A stretch of 64,000 bases of DNA from Arcicella rosea (GCF_014204325.1 NZ_JACHKT010000004.1:163404-227403), one strand, 5' to 3'. Shown: positions 52,585 to 61,179, numbered from the stretch's first letter. A program made the numbers and translations. Notes: generated from the letters alone by a model not told the origin.

Positions 52585-52687
52585 TAAGCTTTGAGTTATG
52601 AGCTTTGAGCTGTCAGCAATGAGCTATCAGCCTTGAGCAATGTAGATGTTAATCATTCAGCTGTGAGCAACGAGCTATCAGCTTTGA
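52585..52687. repeat. AGCT-rich direct-repeat stretch, locus 5
   Basis: The words GAGCTTTGAGCT, GAGCTATCAGC and AGCAATGAGC alternate about every 10-14 bp through the region, which lies just upstream of the exonuclease gene. Confidence 0.6.
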
Positions 52688-52750
52688 GTATTTATAATTA
52701 TCAATTAATGGTATTTTAGCTTTAAAGCCTAAAATCTTATCTTGTCTCTT

Positions 52751-52910
52751 GCTTCTTGAATCTTTTATCTTAAAATCCTAAAGTCTGAAATTCTCAAAAT
52801 CAAAAATTCTTACTTCTTGTGTCTTTAATCTTCAAGTCCTAAAGTCCAAAAATGTCTTGCTTCTTGTATCTTGCTTCTTGTATCTTTCATCTTAAAGTCT
52901 TCAAAAACCT
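52751..52910. repeat. Tandem repeat of 61-bp period (CTTCTTG...ATCTT...AAAGTC)
   Basis: CTTCTTG begins at 52752, 52813 and 52874, exactly 61 bp apart. In each unit ATCTT and then AAAGTC follow at nearly the same offset, though only partly conserved. Within the last unit CTTGCTTCTTGTAT is itself duplicated. The phrases are reverse complements of those at 25864-26030. The region ends at the stop of the 135-residue protein gene. No gene is seen in it. Confidence 0.6.
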
Positions 52911-53316
52911 ACTCATGCAAAACACCTTCTAAATTCAATTGATTAATAAGCATCAAATTTTCCTCACGAATTGATTCAGGTACAAAGATAAATTTTTTAT
53001 CAAAAATCTGATTACCAATATAATAACTCACCCAATATTCATTATTCAAATGAAAAACATCTGGAGTGATGATTTCTACTTTGATAATTTCTCGTGCAGG
53101 TACTTCTTTATAAAAATGTCTGAGTTGAGAAGTTTTTGCTTCTTGTCCATCTGGATTAACACCATAACCACGTGAATTCACAAAAACGGTTTCTAAAGGA
53201 ATGGACAAACGGTTGATTAAATACACGTCCCATTCTACTTCATTGTACTCATTTACTTTTCTGGCAATCGCAATTTTTACGCCTTCAACATTGGGGAATT
53301 CTATGTCTTTTTTCAT
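52909..53316 (-). CDS. Conserved hypothetical protein (135 aa)
   Basis: I do not recognise a named family. The protein is cytosolic and beta-rich: VKIAIARKVNEYNEVEWDVYLINR, then TVFVNSRGYGVNPDGQEAKTSQLRHFYKEV, and VFHLNNEYWVSYYIGNQIFDKKFIFVPES. The fold may be an immunoglobulin-like sandwich. No catalytic residues stand out and there is no signal peptide. It lies downstream of lipB on the same strand, but a 93-bp gap with a strong hairpin separates them. Confidence 0.7.
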   Translation of the reverse strand: MKKDIEFPNVEGVKIAIARKVNEYNEVEWDVYLINRLSIPLETVFVNSRGYGVNPDGQEAKTSQLRHFYKEVPAREIIKVEIITPDVFHLNNEYWVSYYIGNQIFDKKFIFVPESIREENLMLINQLNLEGVLHE

Positions 53317-53336
53317 GGGTTAATTTATAAGCTGTC

Positions 53337-53411
53337 AGCTTTCGGACATCGGATGTCAGCTTCTTTTCATGTATTTATGAGCCGAAAGCTGACATCCGAA
53401 ATCCGAAAGCT
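53337..53411. repeat. AGCT-rich palindromic repeat, locus 6 (26-bp hairpin)
   Basis: Left arm 53337-53362 (starting AGCTTTCGG, ending CGGATGTCAGCTT) pairs with right arm 53386-53411 (starting AAGCTGACATCCG, ending CCGAAAGCT) over 26 bp with three mismatches. The right arm overlaps the lipB stop codon, so it forms the 3' end of the lipB message. Confidence 0.7.
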
Positions 53412-54126
53412 AAATATTCATCGCTTCAATTCCAAAAATATCTTTTAAATGTTTCGCCATGCTATCGGAAACGGCTTGGAAATCTTGGGGTTTGCCTAAC
53501 TCTTGTTCGATGGAAGTAACAGCTTTGTCGTCTATTCCGCAAGGAACAATGTGTTTGAAATAATTCAAATCTGTATTTACATTCAAGGCAAAACCGTGCA
53601 TCGTTACCCAGCGACTGGCTTTTACGCCCATTGCACAGATTTTTCTTGGATTTTTCTGTTCGAGATGGTCAATCCAAACGCCTGTTAAACCTTGAATTCT
53701 ACCAGCATCAATACCAAAATCCGCACAAGTACGAATCACGGCTTCTTCCAAAAAACGCATGTATTTATGAATATCTGTAAAGAAATTCTCTAAATCAAAA
53801 ATCGGATAACCAACTAATTGACCTTTCCCGTGATAAGTAATATCGCCCCCACGATTGATTTTATAATACTTAGCTTGGTATTTTTCTAAACCATTTTCAT
53901 CTAATAAAAGATGTTCGGGCTTGCCACTTTTGCCTAAAGTATAAACATGAGGATGTTCACAGAAAAGCAAATAATTGGGCGTTATCTCCTGATTTTCAAG
54001 CGATAAATGTTTATTATTTAGTTTTATCGCAACAATTTCAGCATGGAGTTTTTCTTGATAATCCCATGCGGTTTGATAATCTATTAATCCCAGATACTGG
54101 AAAATTACATTTTTATTCTGAGTCAC
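53410..54126 (-). CDS. lipB: Octanoyltransferase (lipoate biosynthesis)
   Basis: LipB transfers octanoyl groups from acyl carrier protein to lipoyl domains of 2-oxoacid dehydrogenases and GcvH. The 238-residue protein has the family block RGGDITYHGKGQLVGYPIF (92-110), the catalytic lysine K169 in ICAMGVKASRW, the HGFALNVNTDL segment, and the nucleophile C196 in HIVPCGI. The next gene upstream is lpdA, whose product also works with lipoylated complexes. A strong terminator separates them, so they are neighbours rather than one transcript. Confidence 0.95.
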   Translation of the reverse strand: MTQNKNVIFQYLGLIDYQTAWDYQEKLHAEIVAIKLNNKHLSLENQEITPNYLLFCEHPHVYTLGKSGKPEHLLLDENGLEKYQAKYYKINRGGDITYHGKGQLVGYPIFDLENFFTDIHKYMRFLEEAVIRTCADFGIDAGRIQGLTGVWIDHLEQKNPRKICAMGVKASRWVTMHGFALNVNTDLNYFKHIVPCGIDDKAVTSIEQELGKPQDFQAVSDSMAKHLKDIFGIEAMNI

Positions 54127-54230
54127 TTTCTTCTAATTTATCACTAAGATTAATCAACGCATTTTCTGTAGTTATGGTTTCGCTTGAAAACTTCTTTAAA
54201 ATTACGCTTTTGTGTAAACAAATGCCCCCT

Positions 54231-54286
54231 GTAACACGAGTTTTCAACTCGTGCGTGAATAATAACGAGTTGGAAACTCGTGTTAC
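54231..54286. repeat. GTAGCACGAG-family palindromic repeat, locus D (paired)
   Basis: GTAACACGAGTTTTCAACTC then GT (54231-54252) pairs with ACGAGTTGGAAACTCGTGTT then AC (54265-54286). Against loci A and C the stem changes from GTAGCAC/GTGCTAC to GTAACAC/GTGTTAC, keeping pairing on both sides. Confidence 0.72.
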
Positions 54287-54319
54287 AAAAAAAATCCCTT
54301 TTCTAAAAGAAAAGGGATT
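54285..54319 (-). terminator. Rho-independent terminator of lpdA
   Basis: On the minus strand AATCCCTTTTCT and AGAAAAGGGATT form a perfect 12-bp stem with a 3-nt loop, followed by an eight-T run, 25 bp beyond the lpdA stop. Confidence 0.9.
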
Positions 54320-54343
54320 CGACTATCTATTTATACTTATTTA

Positions 54344-55738
54344 TTACAAATCAACAGCACAACCATAAGCTGCTTCAGTAGCTCCTTTGATAGCTTCTGA
54401 GATGGTTGGGTGTGGGTGAATAGAAGTCATGATTTCATGGGCAGTCGTTTCTAATCTACGAGCTACTACTACTTCTGCAATCATTTCAGTTACATTGTAG
54501 CCAATCATGTGAGCTCCTAAGAATTCACCATATTTAGCATCAAAAATTACTTTTACAAAGCCATCTCTTGCACCAGCCGCAGTAGCCTTACCAGACGCTA
54601 CGAATGGGAATTTACCAACTTTGATTTCGTAACCCGCTTCTTTAGCTTTCTTTTCAGTTAAACCTACCGAAGCAATTTCAGGAGTACAATAAGTACAGCC
54701 CGGAATGTTTGAATAATCTAAAGGCTCAACTTTATGTCCTGCGATTTTCTCAACACAAATGATACCTTCTGCCGAAGCTACGTGTGCCAAAGCTGGACCA
54801 GGCGTAACATCACCGATAGCAAAATAGCCCGGAATGTTAGTTTCATACCATTGATTTACTAAAATTTTACCTTTATCAGTAATGATGCCTACTTCTTCTA
54901 AACCTATATTTTCAAGGTTTGAAATTACACCTGCTGCTGATAATACGATGTCTGAATCAATCGTGATATTACCATTTGGTGTTTTTACTGATACTTTACA
55001 GCCTTCGCCAGTAGTATCAACTGATTCTACCGAAGAGTTTGTATGAATATCAATACCTAATTTTTTATATTGTTTTGCTAATTCCTTTGAAACGTCTTCG
55101 TCTTCAACAGGAACAACGTTTGGTAAAAATTCTACAATCGTTACTTTCGTTCCCATTGCTGCATAAACGTAAGCGAATTCAACACCGATAGCACCAGAAC
55201 CAATTACAACCATTGATTTAGGTTGTTTTTCTAATGACATTGCTTTACGGTATTCAATTACTTTTACGCCATCAATTGGAATATTTGGTAAAGCTCTTGC
55301 TCTTGCACCAGTAGCAATCATAATGTTCTTAGCATCATAAACTGTTACTTTTCCGTCTGCTGCAGTTACTTCAACTTTTTTGTTTTTCAAGGCTTTCCCG
55401 TTACCCATGATTACATCAATTTTGTTCTTTTTCATCAAGAATTGAACACCTTTTGACATAGAATCGGCAACACCACGAGAACGCTTAATGACTGCTCCGA
55501 AATCGGCATGAGATTCAGAAACCGTGATTCCGTAATCGGCAGCATGTTTGATGTATTCAAATACTTGTGCAGATTTTAGCAATGCCTTTGTAGGAATACA
55601 ACCCCAGTTAAGACAGATACCACCTAAAGACTCACGCTCCACTATCGCACACTTCAAACCCAATTGCGAAGCACGGATTGCCGCTACATATCCACCAGGA
55701 CCTGAGCCAATCACGATTAAATCATAAACTTGTGCCAT
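54344..55738 (-). CDS. lpdA: Dihydrolipoyl dehydrogenase (E3)
   Basis: E3 reoxidises dihydrolipoyl groups of the pyruvate and 2-oxoglutarate dehydrogenase complexes and the glycine cleavage system with NAD+. The 464-residue flavoprotein has the FAD site VIGSGPGGYVAAI, the redox-active disulfide GGICLNWGCIPTKALL (C42, C47), the NAD site VVIGSGAIGVEFAYVYAAMG, FAIGDVTPGPALAHVAS, and the C-terminal HPHPTISEA with the catalytic His-Glu partner. The usual V between the cysteines is W here (NWGC), also seen in other Bacteroidota and alphaproteobacterial enzymes. It is a single-gene unit with its own promoter and terminator. Confidence 0.96.
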   Translation of the reverse strand: MAQVYDLIVIGSGPGGYVAAIRASQLGLKCAIVERESLGGICLNWGCIPTKALLKSAQVFEYIKHAADYGITVSESHADFGAVIKRSRGVADSMSKGVQFLMKKNKIDVIMGNGKALKNKKVEVTAADGKVTVYDAKNIMIATGARARALPNIPIDGVKVIEYRKAMSLEKQPKSMVVIGSGAIGVEFAYVYAAMGTKVTIVEFLPNVVPVEDEDVSKELAKQYKKLGIDIHTNSSVESVDTTGEGCKVSVKTPNGNITIDSDIVLSAAGVISNLENIGLEEVGIITDKGKILVNQWYETNIPGYFAIGDVTPGPALAHVASAEGIICVEKIAGHKVEPLDYSNIPGCTYCTPEIASVGLTEKKAKEAGYEIKVGKFPFVASGKATAAGARDGFVKVIFDAKYGEFLGAHMIGYNVTEMIAEVVVARRLETTAHEIMTSIHPHPTISEAIKGATEAAYGCAVDL

Positions 55739-55779
55739 TTAATTTTTATTTTTTAAGGGTAATTTCAAATTTTATGCTA

Positions 55780-55787
55780 CAAAGATA
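55780..55787 (-). promoter_or_regulatory. -7 promoter box (TATCTTTG) of lpdA
   Basis: On the minus strand TATCTTTG lies 41 bp before the ATG at 55738, predicting a leader of about 35 nt. No -33 TTG at normal spacing was seen. Confidence 0.5.
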
Positions 55788-56000
55788 AGGATAAGCGGGG
55801 AATTGAAAGGGGCTTAGTAAGAAGTTTTTGAATGAGTGACAAGCCTTTGATAATTACTCCGTTAAGATTCCCTGATCACAACTACCTTTTTTCTCTTTTT
55901 ATTGCCAACAAAAGATTTTCAAAAAGGGTTACTCTTTGGTAATTAATTTTATAGAAAAAAGCCTTTACATTAAAAAAGCAGAAGGCTTTACTTTTATACT

Positions 56001-56008
56001 TATCTTTG
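56001..56008 (+). promoter_or_regulatory. -7 promoter box (TATCTTTG) of prfB
   Basis: TATCTTTG lies 68 bp before the prfB ATG at 56077, predicting a leader of about 64 nt. The rest of the 338-bp lpdA-prfB gap holds a weak hairpin (AAAGCCTT/AAGGCTTT, 55958-55989) and no gene. Confidence 0.45.
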
Positions 56009-56076
56009 TTTGTTAAAAACCGAAAGCATTCAATATGTTGGTTGGACTAAAACAACTTAAAACATCAATTTAACGC

Positions 56077-57151
56077 ATGACAAAAGACAGGTTCAATGAC
56101 CTGAAAGCCAAAGTAGAGGCTTTGAGGGGGTATCTTTGACTACGATAATAAGAAATTCCAGATTGAAGAATTAGAAGTAATTACGCTCGACCCAGAGTTT
56201 TGGTCGGATTCTAAAAAAGCAGAATCGACTATGCAAAAGATTAGAGCATTGAAGTTTTGGACAATCGGTTTCGACCAACTCAATACTTTTGTTGGCGACC
56301 TTGACACGATTTGGGAGTTTTACGAAATGGGCGAAGCAAGTGAGGATGAAGTAGATGCAGAAGGGGCAAAATTAGAAGAAAAATTAGCTGAACTAGAATT
56401 CCGCAAAATGATGTCCGAAGAAGGCGATAGTATGTCGGCAGTACTTGAAATCAATGCGGGTGCTGGCGGAACGGAATCGCAAGACTGGGCAAGTATGCTC
56501 ATGCGGATGTACATTATGTGGGCAGAAAAAAACGGTTTCAAAGTAAAAGAAGCCGACCACAACGATGGCGATGTAGCGGGTATCAAATCTGTTACCTTAG
56601 AAATCGACGGAGAATTTGCCTACGGAAATCTAAAATCTGAAAATGGCGTACATCGTTTGGTAAGAATTTCACCTTTTGATTCAAACGCTCGTCGTCATAC
56701 TTCATTCGCTTCGGTATATGTATATCCCTTGGCAGATGATACCATCGAAATAGAAGTAAACCCAGCCGATATTGATTGGGATACTTTCCGTTCGGGTGGT
56801 GCTGGTGGACAAAACGTAAACAAGGTAGAAACAGCGGTTCGTTTAACCCACAGACCTTCGGGAATTATCATTGCTTGTCAGCAAGAACGCTCGCAATTGA
56901 TGAATAAAGAAGTTGCTTTACGACTTTTGAAATCGAAATTGTATCAAATCGAAATTGATAAACGTAATGCTGCCAGAGCAGAAGTAGAAGCCGGTAAAAA
57001 GAAAATTGAGTGGGGTTCACAAATCAGAAGTTATGTGTTGGATGATAGACGAGTGAAAGACCACCGAACGAATTATCAAACGTCTAATACTGATGCCGTG
57101 CTAAATGGTGAAATTAATGAGTTTATTAAGGCTTATTTGATGGAAGCTTAG
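56077..57151 (+). CDS. prfB: Peptide chain release factor 2, programmed +1 frameshift
   Basis: RF2 ends translation at UGA and UAA. Frame 1 starts at ATG 56077 (20 codons, [20 protein letters not shown]) and stops at TGA 56137-56139. Skipping T56137 joins it to the long frame from 56138 ([14 protein letters not shown]...) to give a 357-residue protein; the coding join is 56077-56136 with 56138-57151. The shift site AGGGGG-TAT-CTT-TGA-C is base-for-base the classic RF2 autoregulatory site: low RF2 slows termination at UGA and favours the shift. The anticodon-like SPF is at about 198-200 and the catalytic GGQ ([11 protein letters not shown]) at about 243-245. It is not a pseudogene. Confidence 0.95.
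56125..56140 (+). promoter_or_regulatory. RF2 recoding site (AGGGGG-TAT-CTT-TGA-C)
   Basis: An internal Shine-Dalgarno-like AGGGGG (56125-56130), 3-nt spacer, slippery CTT (56134-56136) and UGA followed by C (56137-56140). The layout equals that of E. coli prfB. Confidence 0.93.
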
Positions 57152-57159
57152 TTAGATAA

Positions 57160-57265
57160 AAGAGACAAGATATTAAAAACAAGATTTTGAATTTCTTGAC
57201 TATCTCATCATAGCGACAGTTCTTGAGCTTACTGAAGGATTTTGGACTTGAAGACTTTAGGATTT
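57160..57265. repeat. AAGACAAGA / GACTTTAGGA phrases downstream of prfB
   Basis: AAAAGAGACAAGATATTAAA and GGACTTGAAGACTTTAGGAT repeat the words found at 25864-26030 and, inverted, at 52740-52900. No gene is seen. Confidence 0.45.
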
Positions 57266-57312
57266 TTTTGCTTTCTATAGAAAATCAAGATTAAAAATTA
57301 GACTATAAGTAG

Positions 57313-57339
57313 CGGTAACCCTTGCGGTTACCGTTTTTT
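57313..57339 (+). terminator. Rho-independent terminator downstream of prfB
   Basis: A perfect stem CGGTAACC/GGTTACCG with loop CTTGC is followed by six Ts, about 160 bp after the prfB stop. Confidence 0.85.
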
Positions 57340-57393
57340 GTTTACACCTCTGTTTATCCTAATTTTCATCTAAAAACATCACGAATCATTCTC

Positions 57394-57561
57394 AAAGTAT
57401 CTATCGACATACTTTTCTGCGGTATTTTGCGGTATTTAGTATCGCTCGACATACTTGAAGTATGTATTGAGATATTTTTTTGCGGTATTTTGCGGTAAAA
57501 AGTATCTCGTGATATACTTAAAGTATCTATCGACATACTTTAAGTATCTTTTTTGCTTCAA
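57394..57561. repeat. 21-bp-periodic tandem array (two unit types) upstream of the TonB receptor gene
   Basis: Eight consecutive 21-bp units begin at 57394, 57415, 57436, 57457, 57478, 57499, 57520 and 57541. Type A (AAGTAT-n8-ATACTT, near-palindromic) fills units 1, 3, 4, 6 and 7, and half of 8. Type B is a doubled 10-mer (TTTTGCGGTA twice) in units 2 and 5. Units 1 and 7 are identical over 22 bp at a distance of 126 bp (six periods). The array lies 270 bp before the ATG at 57831. There are no unique spacers, so it is not a CRISPR. Confidence 0.75.
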
Positions 57562-57791
57562 AAACCGAAGAAAACCGCAAAACCAACACAAAATTCAATG
57601 CCTTCAATTAATTGGGAACACTTCTTTAAAAATCCTCCTCCTCAAAGAATATGCTAATCAAATAATAATAAACAATTATCAAAACTGCTACGCTTGCCTA
57701 CTCATATGAAGCTAGCATTATGCCCATTTTAACTTTTGGGCTGGTTATAATTTGGTAATATTTAAAACCGTTTATCGCCAAATACTGAAGA

Positions 57792-57799
57792 TAATTTTG
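57792..57799 (+). promoter_or_regulatory. -7 promoter box (TAATTTTG) of the TonB receptor gene
   Basis: TAATTTTG lies 32 bp before the ATG at 57831, predicting a leader of about 25 nt. The 21-bp array is 230 bp further upstream. Confidence 0.45.
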
Positions 57800-57830
57800 T
57801 GTTTAACAATTCACTTAATCCATCTTCAAC

Positions 57831-60800
57831 ATGCAAATCCTTACTCTTTACTCCTCAAAAAAGAGTTATTTCAAAAAGCTCTTTTTACTATTTTTCATTA
57901 CTCTTTTGGGTAATATGTCTTTCGGACAAGGTACTGATGCTACCATTTCTGGAAAAGTATTAGACGAAAAAGGCGAAGTTGTGCCTGGAGTAACTATTCG
58001 TGTTAGAAACGAATCAACAGGTTTCCAGACGGGTACAGTAACCAATGAAAAAGGCGAATATTACTTACAACAACTTCCTTTAGGAAGACCCTATTCAATT
58101 TCGTTCTCGTTTGTAGGTTATCAAAGCCAAAAACTTTCAAATTATGCCTTGAACCAAGGTGATAAATTGAAGATTGATACTAAGCTTGTTCAGGGAAGTA
58201 CACAATTATCAGAAGTGACAGTGAGTGCTAATTCATTTATCAACAAAGAAACTGAGCGTGCTGGTGCTGCCATTGCGGTTACTTCTCTACAAATGAAACA
58301 GTTACCAATGGAAGGCAGAAACTTTTCGGCTTTAACTGCCCTTTCTCCCTTACAAGGTAAAAATGGTAGTTTTAGCGGTCAGCGTACTTCATCTACCAAC
58401 GTAACAATGGATGGAGTAAACGCACGTAGTATGTACACCAACGGTACTGTTGGAAATGGTCCTTATACTATTTCGCAAGAAGCTATTCGTGAATTTCAGG
58501 TTTCTACCAACAATTATGATGTTACGCAAGGTCGCCAAGGTGGGGGTTCTGTTAATGCAGTAACCAAAAACGGTACAAATACGATGGAAGGTTCAGCCTT
58601 TTTCTATCAACGTGCTAGTCAGGCTTCGTTATTTGGCAACAAATTATTTCCATTAAATAGCGAGTATAATGCCAACGGAACACCAAGAACCACTAATATC
58701 GACCAAAAGCAATATGGTTTCTCGTTGGGTGGTGCTTTAATTAAAGATAAACTTCATTACTTCGTTGCTTTTGACCGCCAGAATGAAACAATTCCTTTCC
58801 AAATTGCACCTGTTGACAATGCTTTACAAGAGCAAAACTTCGGAATTACTAAAGCTAATTTAGATCAGTTAATTGCCGTTGCCAGAGAAAAGTATGGTAT
58901 GAAAAACACACAACAATATGGAGATTTTTCGAGAGAAACGGTTGCGAATGCTATTTTTGCCCGTTTAGATTGGCAGATTAATGAAAAAAATAAATTGACT
59001 TTCCGTAATAACTTGACTACTTGGAACAGTCCAATGTCAACAAGTGATAACTCTAACATCAATTTATTAGAAAGCTGGATTGGCTTTAAATCTACAGAAA
59101 ACAGTTCGTTACTTTCTTTACGTTCTGATTTAGCACCAGATTTAACCAACGAATTGAAACTCCAATTTCAAACAGTTTCTCGTAATTACATCGTGAGTCC
59201 AGATTTACCTGCTGAAAACATTCCTAGAGCTATTATTACAGTAAGGTCGGTAATTCCTACAGAAAGTAATCCAAACGCTACACAAACCAGAACGGTACAA
59301 TTTGGCGGACAAAGATTTGGTACAGAATACGCTAAAGACAAAACCATTCAATTAGCCAACACAACGTATTTGAGAAGAGGAAATTTGAATTTCAAATTTG
59401 GAACTGATAATATGTTGACTTTCTTAGATTCTAAAATCGTAAACGAAATGAATGGACGTTTCTTCTTTTCAAGTTTACAAGATTTTATTGACAAAAAGCC
59501 AAGCAGATATGCTCGTGAAGTACCTTTGGTGAATCCTGCTGTGAAACAATCTTTGTTAGACTTAGCTCTTTTTGCACAAGTAGAATTTGAACCTTTCAAA
59601 AACGTAACGGCAATGGCTGGCTTACGTTATGATGCTACAATTTTCTTTAAACAAGGAGACCCTAACTCAGTTACAGAAAGCAAATTAGGCATTAAAACCA
59701 ATAATACTTTAGCTGATTATAACAATATTCAACCAAGATTACAATTAACTTGGGATGTGGATGGTCGCCAAAAAGATATTATTAAATTTGGTGGAGGTAT
59801 TTTCTCGGCTCAACCAGTTTCTTATTTACAGTTGAACAATATTCAAAATTCTGGTACAATTGTAGGATCAATCGACGTTTCGGGTACAGGAGTACCAAGT
59901 CCAGATTTTGTGGCTTATCGTAATAATCCTGCTTCTACTCCAGGTATTCCAGCAGGTTCAAGTTATATTTCTACGATTAATGCCGTAAGTAAAGATTTTC
60001 AAGTTCCTTCAATTTATAAAATCAACCTCTCTTACAACCGTTTCTTCAATGCAAGATTCCGTGCTGGTATCAACTTATTATGGTCTAAAACAGTAAACAA
60101 CTACGTTTATTACGACAGAAACATTGTTGATCAACCATACTTTAGATTGAGTAACGAAGCGAATCGTGGTGTATATGTTCCTGCCAATACTATTCCAGCA
60201 AATGGTTCTACAGACTGGACAAAAGGTAGAAAATCAACTGAATTAGGAAGAGTATTAGAATTAGAATCTTCTGGAAAGTTAGACCAAATTGCGGTAGTAA
60301 TTGATGCAAGTATGAAAATTGGTAAAGATGGTTACTTTACCATTAGCTATACTAAAAACGATACCAAAGATAATAGTTCGTTCAACTGCTGTGTAGCCAA
60401 TACTTCAACTTTCAGACCAGTTGTTGATGACCCACGTGACCAAACAGTTTCTTATTCTGACGACCAATTCTCTGATAAATTAGTCGTTTCAGCGGCTACT
60501 CCAACAGTAAAAGGTTTTCAGTTAGGTGCAATTTTTAATGGCGTTGGCGGTACTCGTTACTCTTTCTTAGTAGGTGGAAACAAAAGCATTAATGGTGACT
60601 TTGTATTAACAAACGATTTAGCCTATGTTTTTGACCCGAATGGTGCTAATGTTCCAGAAGCTATCAAAAAAGGGATTCAAGGTTTGTTGGATAACCCAGA
60701 CGTAACTGAAAGCGTAAAAACTTATATCCGTGAAAATATCGGTAAAGTAGCACAACGAAATGGTGGCGTAAATCCATTTTATTATACCGTAGATTTACGT

Positions 60801-61055
60801 TTGACGAAAGATTTTAGATTCTTGAACAAACACAACATTTCTCTTTCTGCTGATTGCTTCAATTTTATGAATTTGTTAAATAAAGATTTAGGCGTAAGTT
60901 ATAACCACGGAAATGTTAACTTAGTCTCAATGACGGGTTTCGACCAAGCTACTAAAAATTATGCTTATAATGTAGAAACTGGAGCAGGAAGAAAATTATC
61001 AACCGCTGGTGGTACTCCTTGGAGAATCCAATTAGGTTTAAGATATTCATTCTAA
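57831..61055 (+). CDS. TonB-dependent outer-membrane receptor with CarboxypepD_reg-like N-terminal domain (Oar-like)
   Basis: The 1074-residue protein has a signal peptide (FLLFFITLLGNMSFGQ). A carboxypeptidase-regulatory-like domain follows (ATISGKVLDEKGEVVPGVTIRVRN, about 35-125), then a plug domain (LSEVTVSANSF, STNVTMDGVNARSMYTNG) and a long barrel ending in aromatic F (RIQLGLRYSF). The plug GGGSVNAVTKNGTNTMEGSAFFYQR stretch is typical of Oar-like receptors. No SusD partner follows, so it is not a SusCD pair. The next gene is a phosphoesterase lipoprotein, so uptake of a phosphorylated compound is a reasonable guess. A terminator separates the two genes. Confidence 0.92.
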   Translation: MQILTLYSSKKSYFKKLFLLFFITLLGNMSFGQGTDATISGKVLDEKGEVVPGVTIRVRNESTGFQTGTVTNEKGEYYLQQLPLGRPYSISFSFVGYQSQKLSNYALNQGDKLKIDTKLVQGSTQLSEVTVSANSFINKETERAGAAIAVTSLQMKQLPMEGRNFSALTALSPLQGKNGSFSGQRTSSTNVTMDGVNARSMYTNGTVGNGPYTISQEAIREFQVSTNNYDVTQGRQGGGSVNAVTKNGTNTMEGSAFFYQRASQASLFGNKLFPLNSEYNANGTPRTTNIDQKQYGFSLGGALIKDKLHYFVAFDRQNETIPFQIAPVDNALQEQNFGITKANLDQLIAVAREKYGMKNTQQYGDFSRETVANAIFARLDWQINEKNKLTFRNNLTTWNSPMSTSDNSNINLLESWIGFKSTENSSLLSLRSDLAPDLTNELKLQFQTVSRNYIVSPDLPAENIPRAIITVRSVIPTESNPNATQTRTVQFGGQRFGTEYAKDKTIQLANTTYLRRGNLNFKFGTDNMLTFLDSKIVNEMNGRFFFSSLQDFIDKKPSRYAREVPLVNPAVKQSLLDLALFAQVEFEPFKNVTAMAGLRYDATIFFKQGDPNSVTESKLGIKTNNTLADYNNIQPRLQLTWDVDGRQKDIIKFGGGIFSAQPVSYLQLNNIQNSGTIVGSIDVSGTGVPSPDFVAYRNNPASTPGIPAGSSYISTINAVSKDFQVPSIYKINLSYNRFFNARFRAGINLLWSKTVNNYVYYDRNIVDQPYFRLSNEANRGVYVPANTIPANGSTDWTKGRKSTELGRVLELESSGKLDQIAVVIDASMKIGKDGYFTISYTKNDTKDNSSFNCCVANTSTFRPVVDDPRDQTVSYSDDQFSDKLVVSAATPTVKGFQLGAIFNGVGGTRYSFLVGGNKSINGDFVLTNDLAYVFDPNGANVPEAIKKGIQGLLDNPDVTESVKTYIRENIGKVAQRNGGVNPFYYTVDLRLTKDFRFLNKHNISLSADCFNFMNLLNKDLGVSYNHGNVNLVSMTGFDQATKNYAYNVETGAGRKLSTAGGTPWRIQLGLRYSF

Positions 61056-61179
61056 GAAATCTCTTTATTCATAGATATTAGTAAATAGTGATTGGTGATT
61101 AGCATTTCAAGATTCTAACTATCAGATAATTACAAAAAAAAATGTCAATAAAATTGTAAATATCACTTACTATCCTTTC

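Noticed and set aside
56077..56231. prfB as a frameshifted pseudogene, or prfB starting at the ATG at 56231
   Set aside because: The break coincides exactly with the known RF2 recoding site, and the upstream frame supplies the missing N-terminal residues.
57394..57561. CRISPR array
   Set aside because: The repeats are directly adjacent with no unique spacers, the unit is only 21 bp and palindromic, and no cas gene is present.
57831..61055. SusC of a SusCD polysaccharide locus
   Set aside because: No SusD-type gene follows; the next gene is a propeller-phosphoesterase lipoprotein, and the receptor reads as Oar-like.
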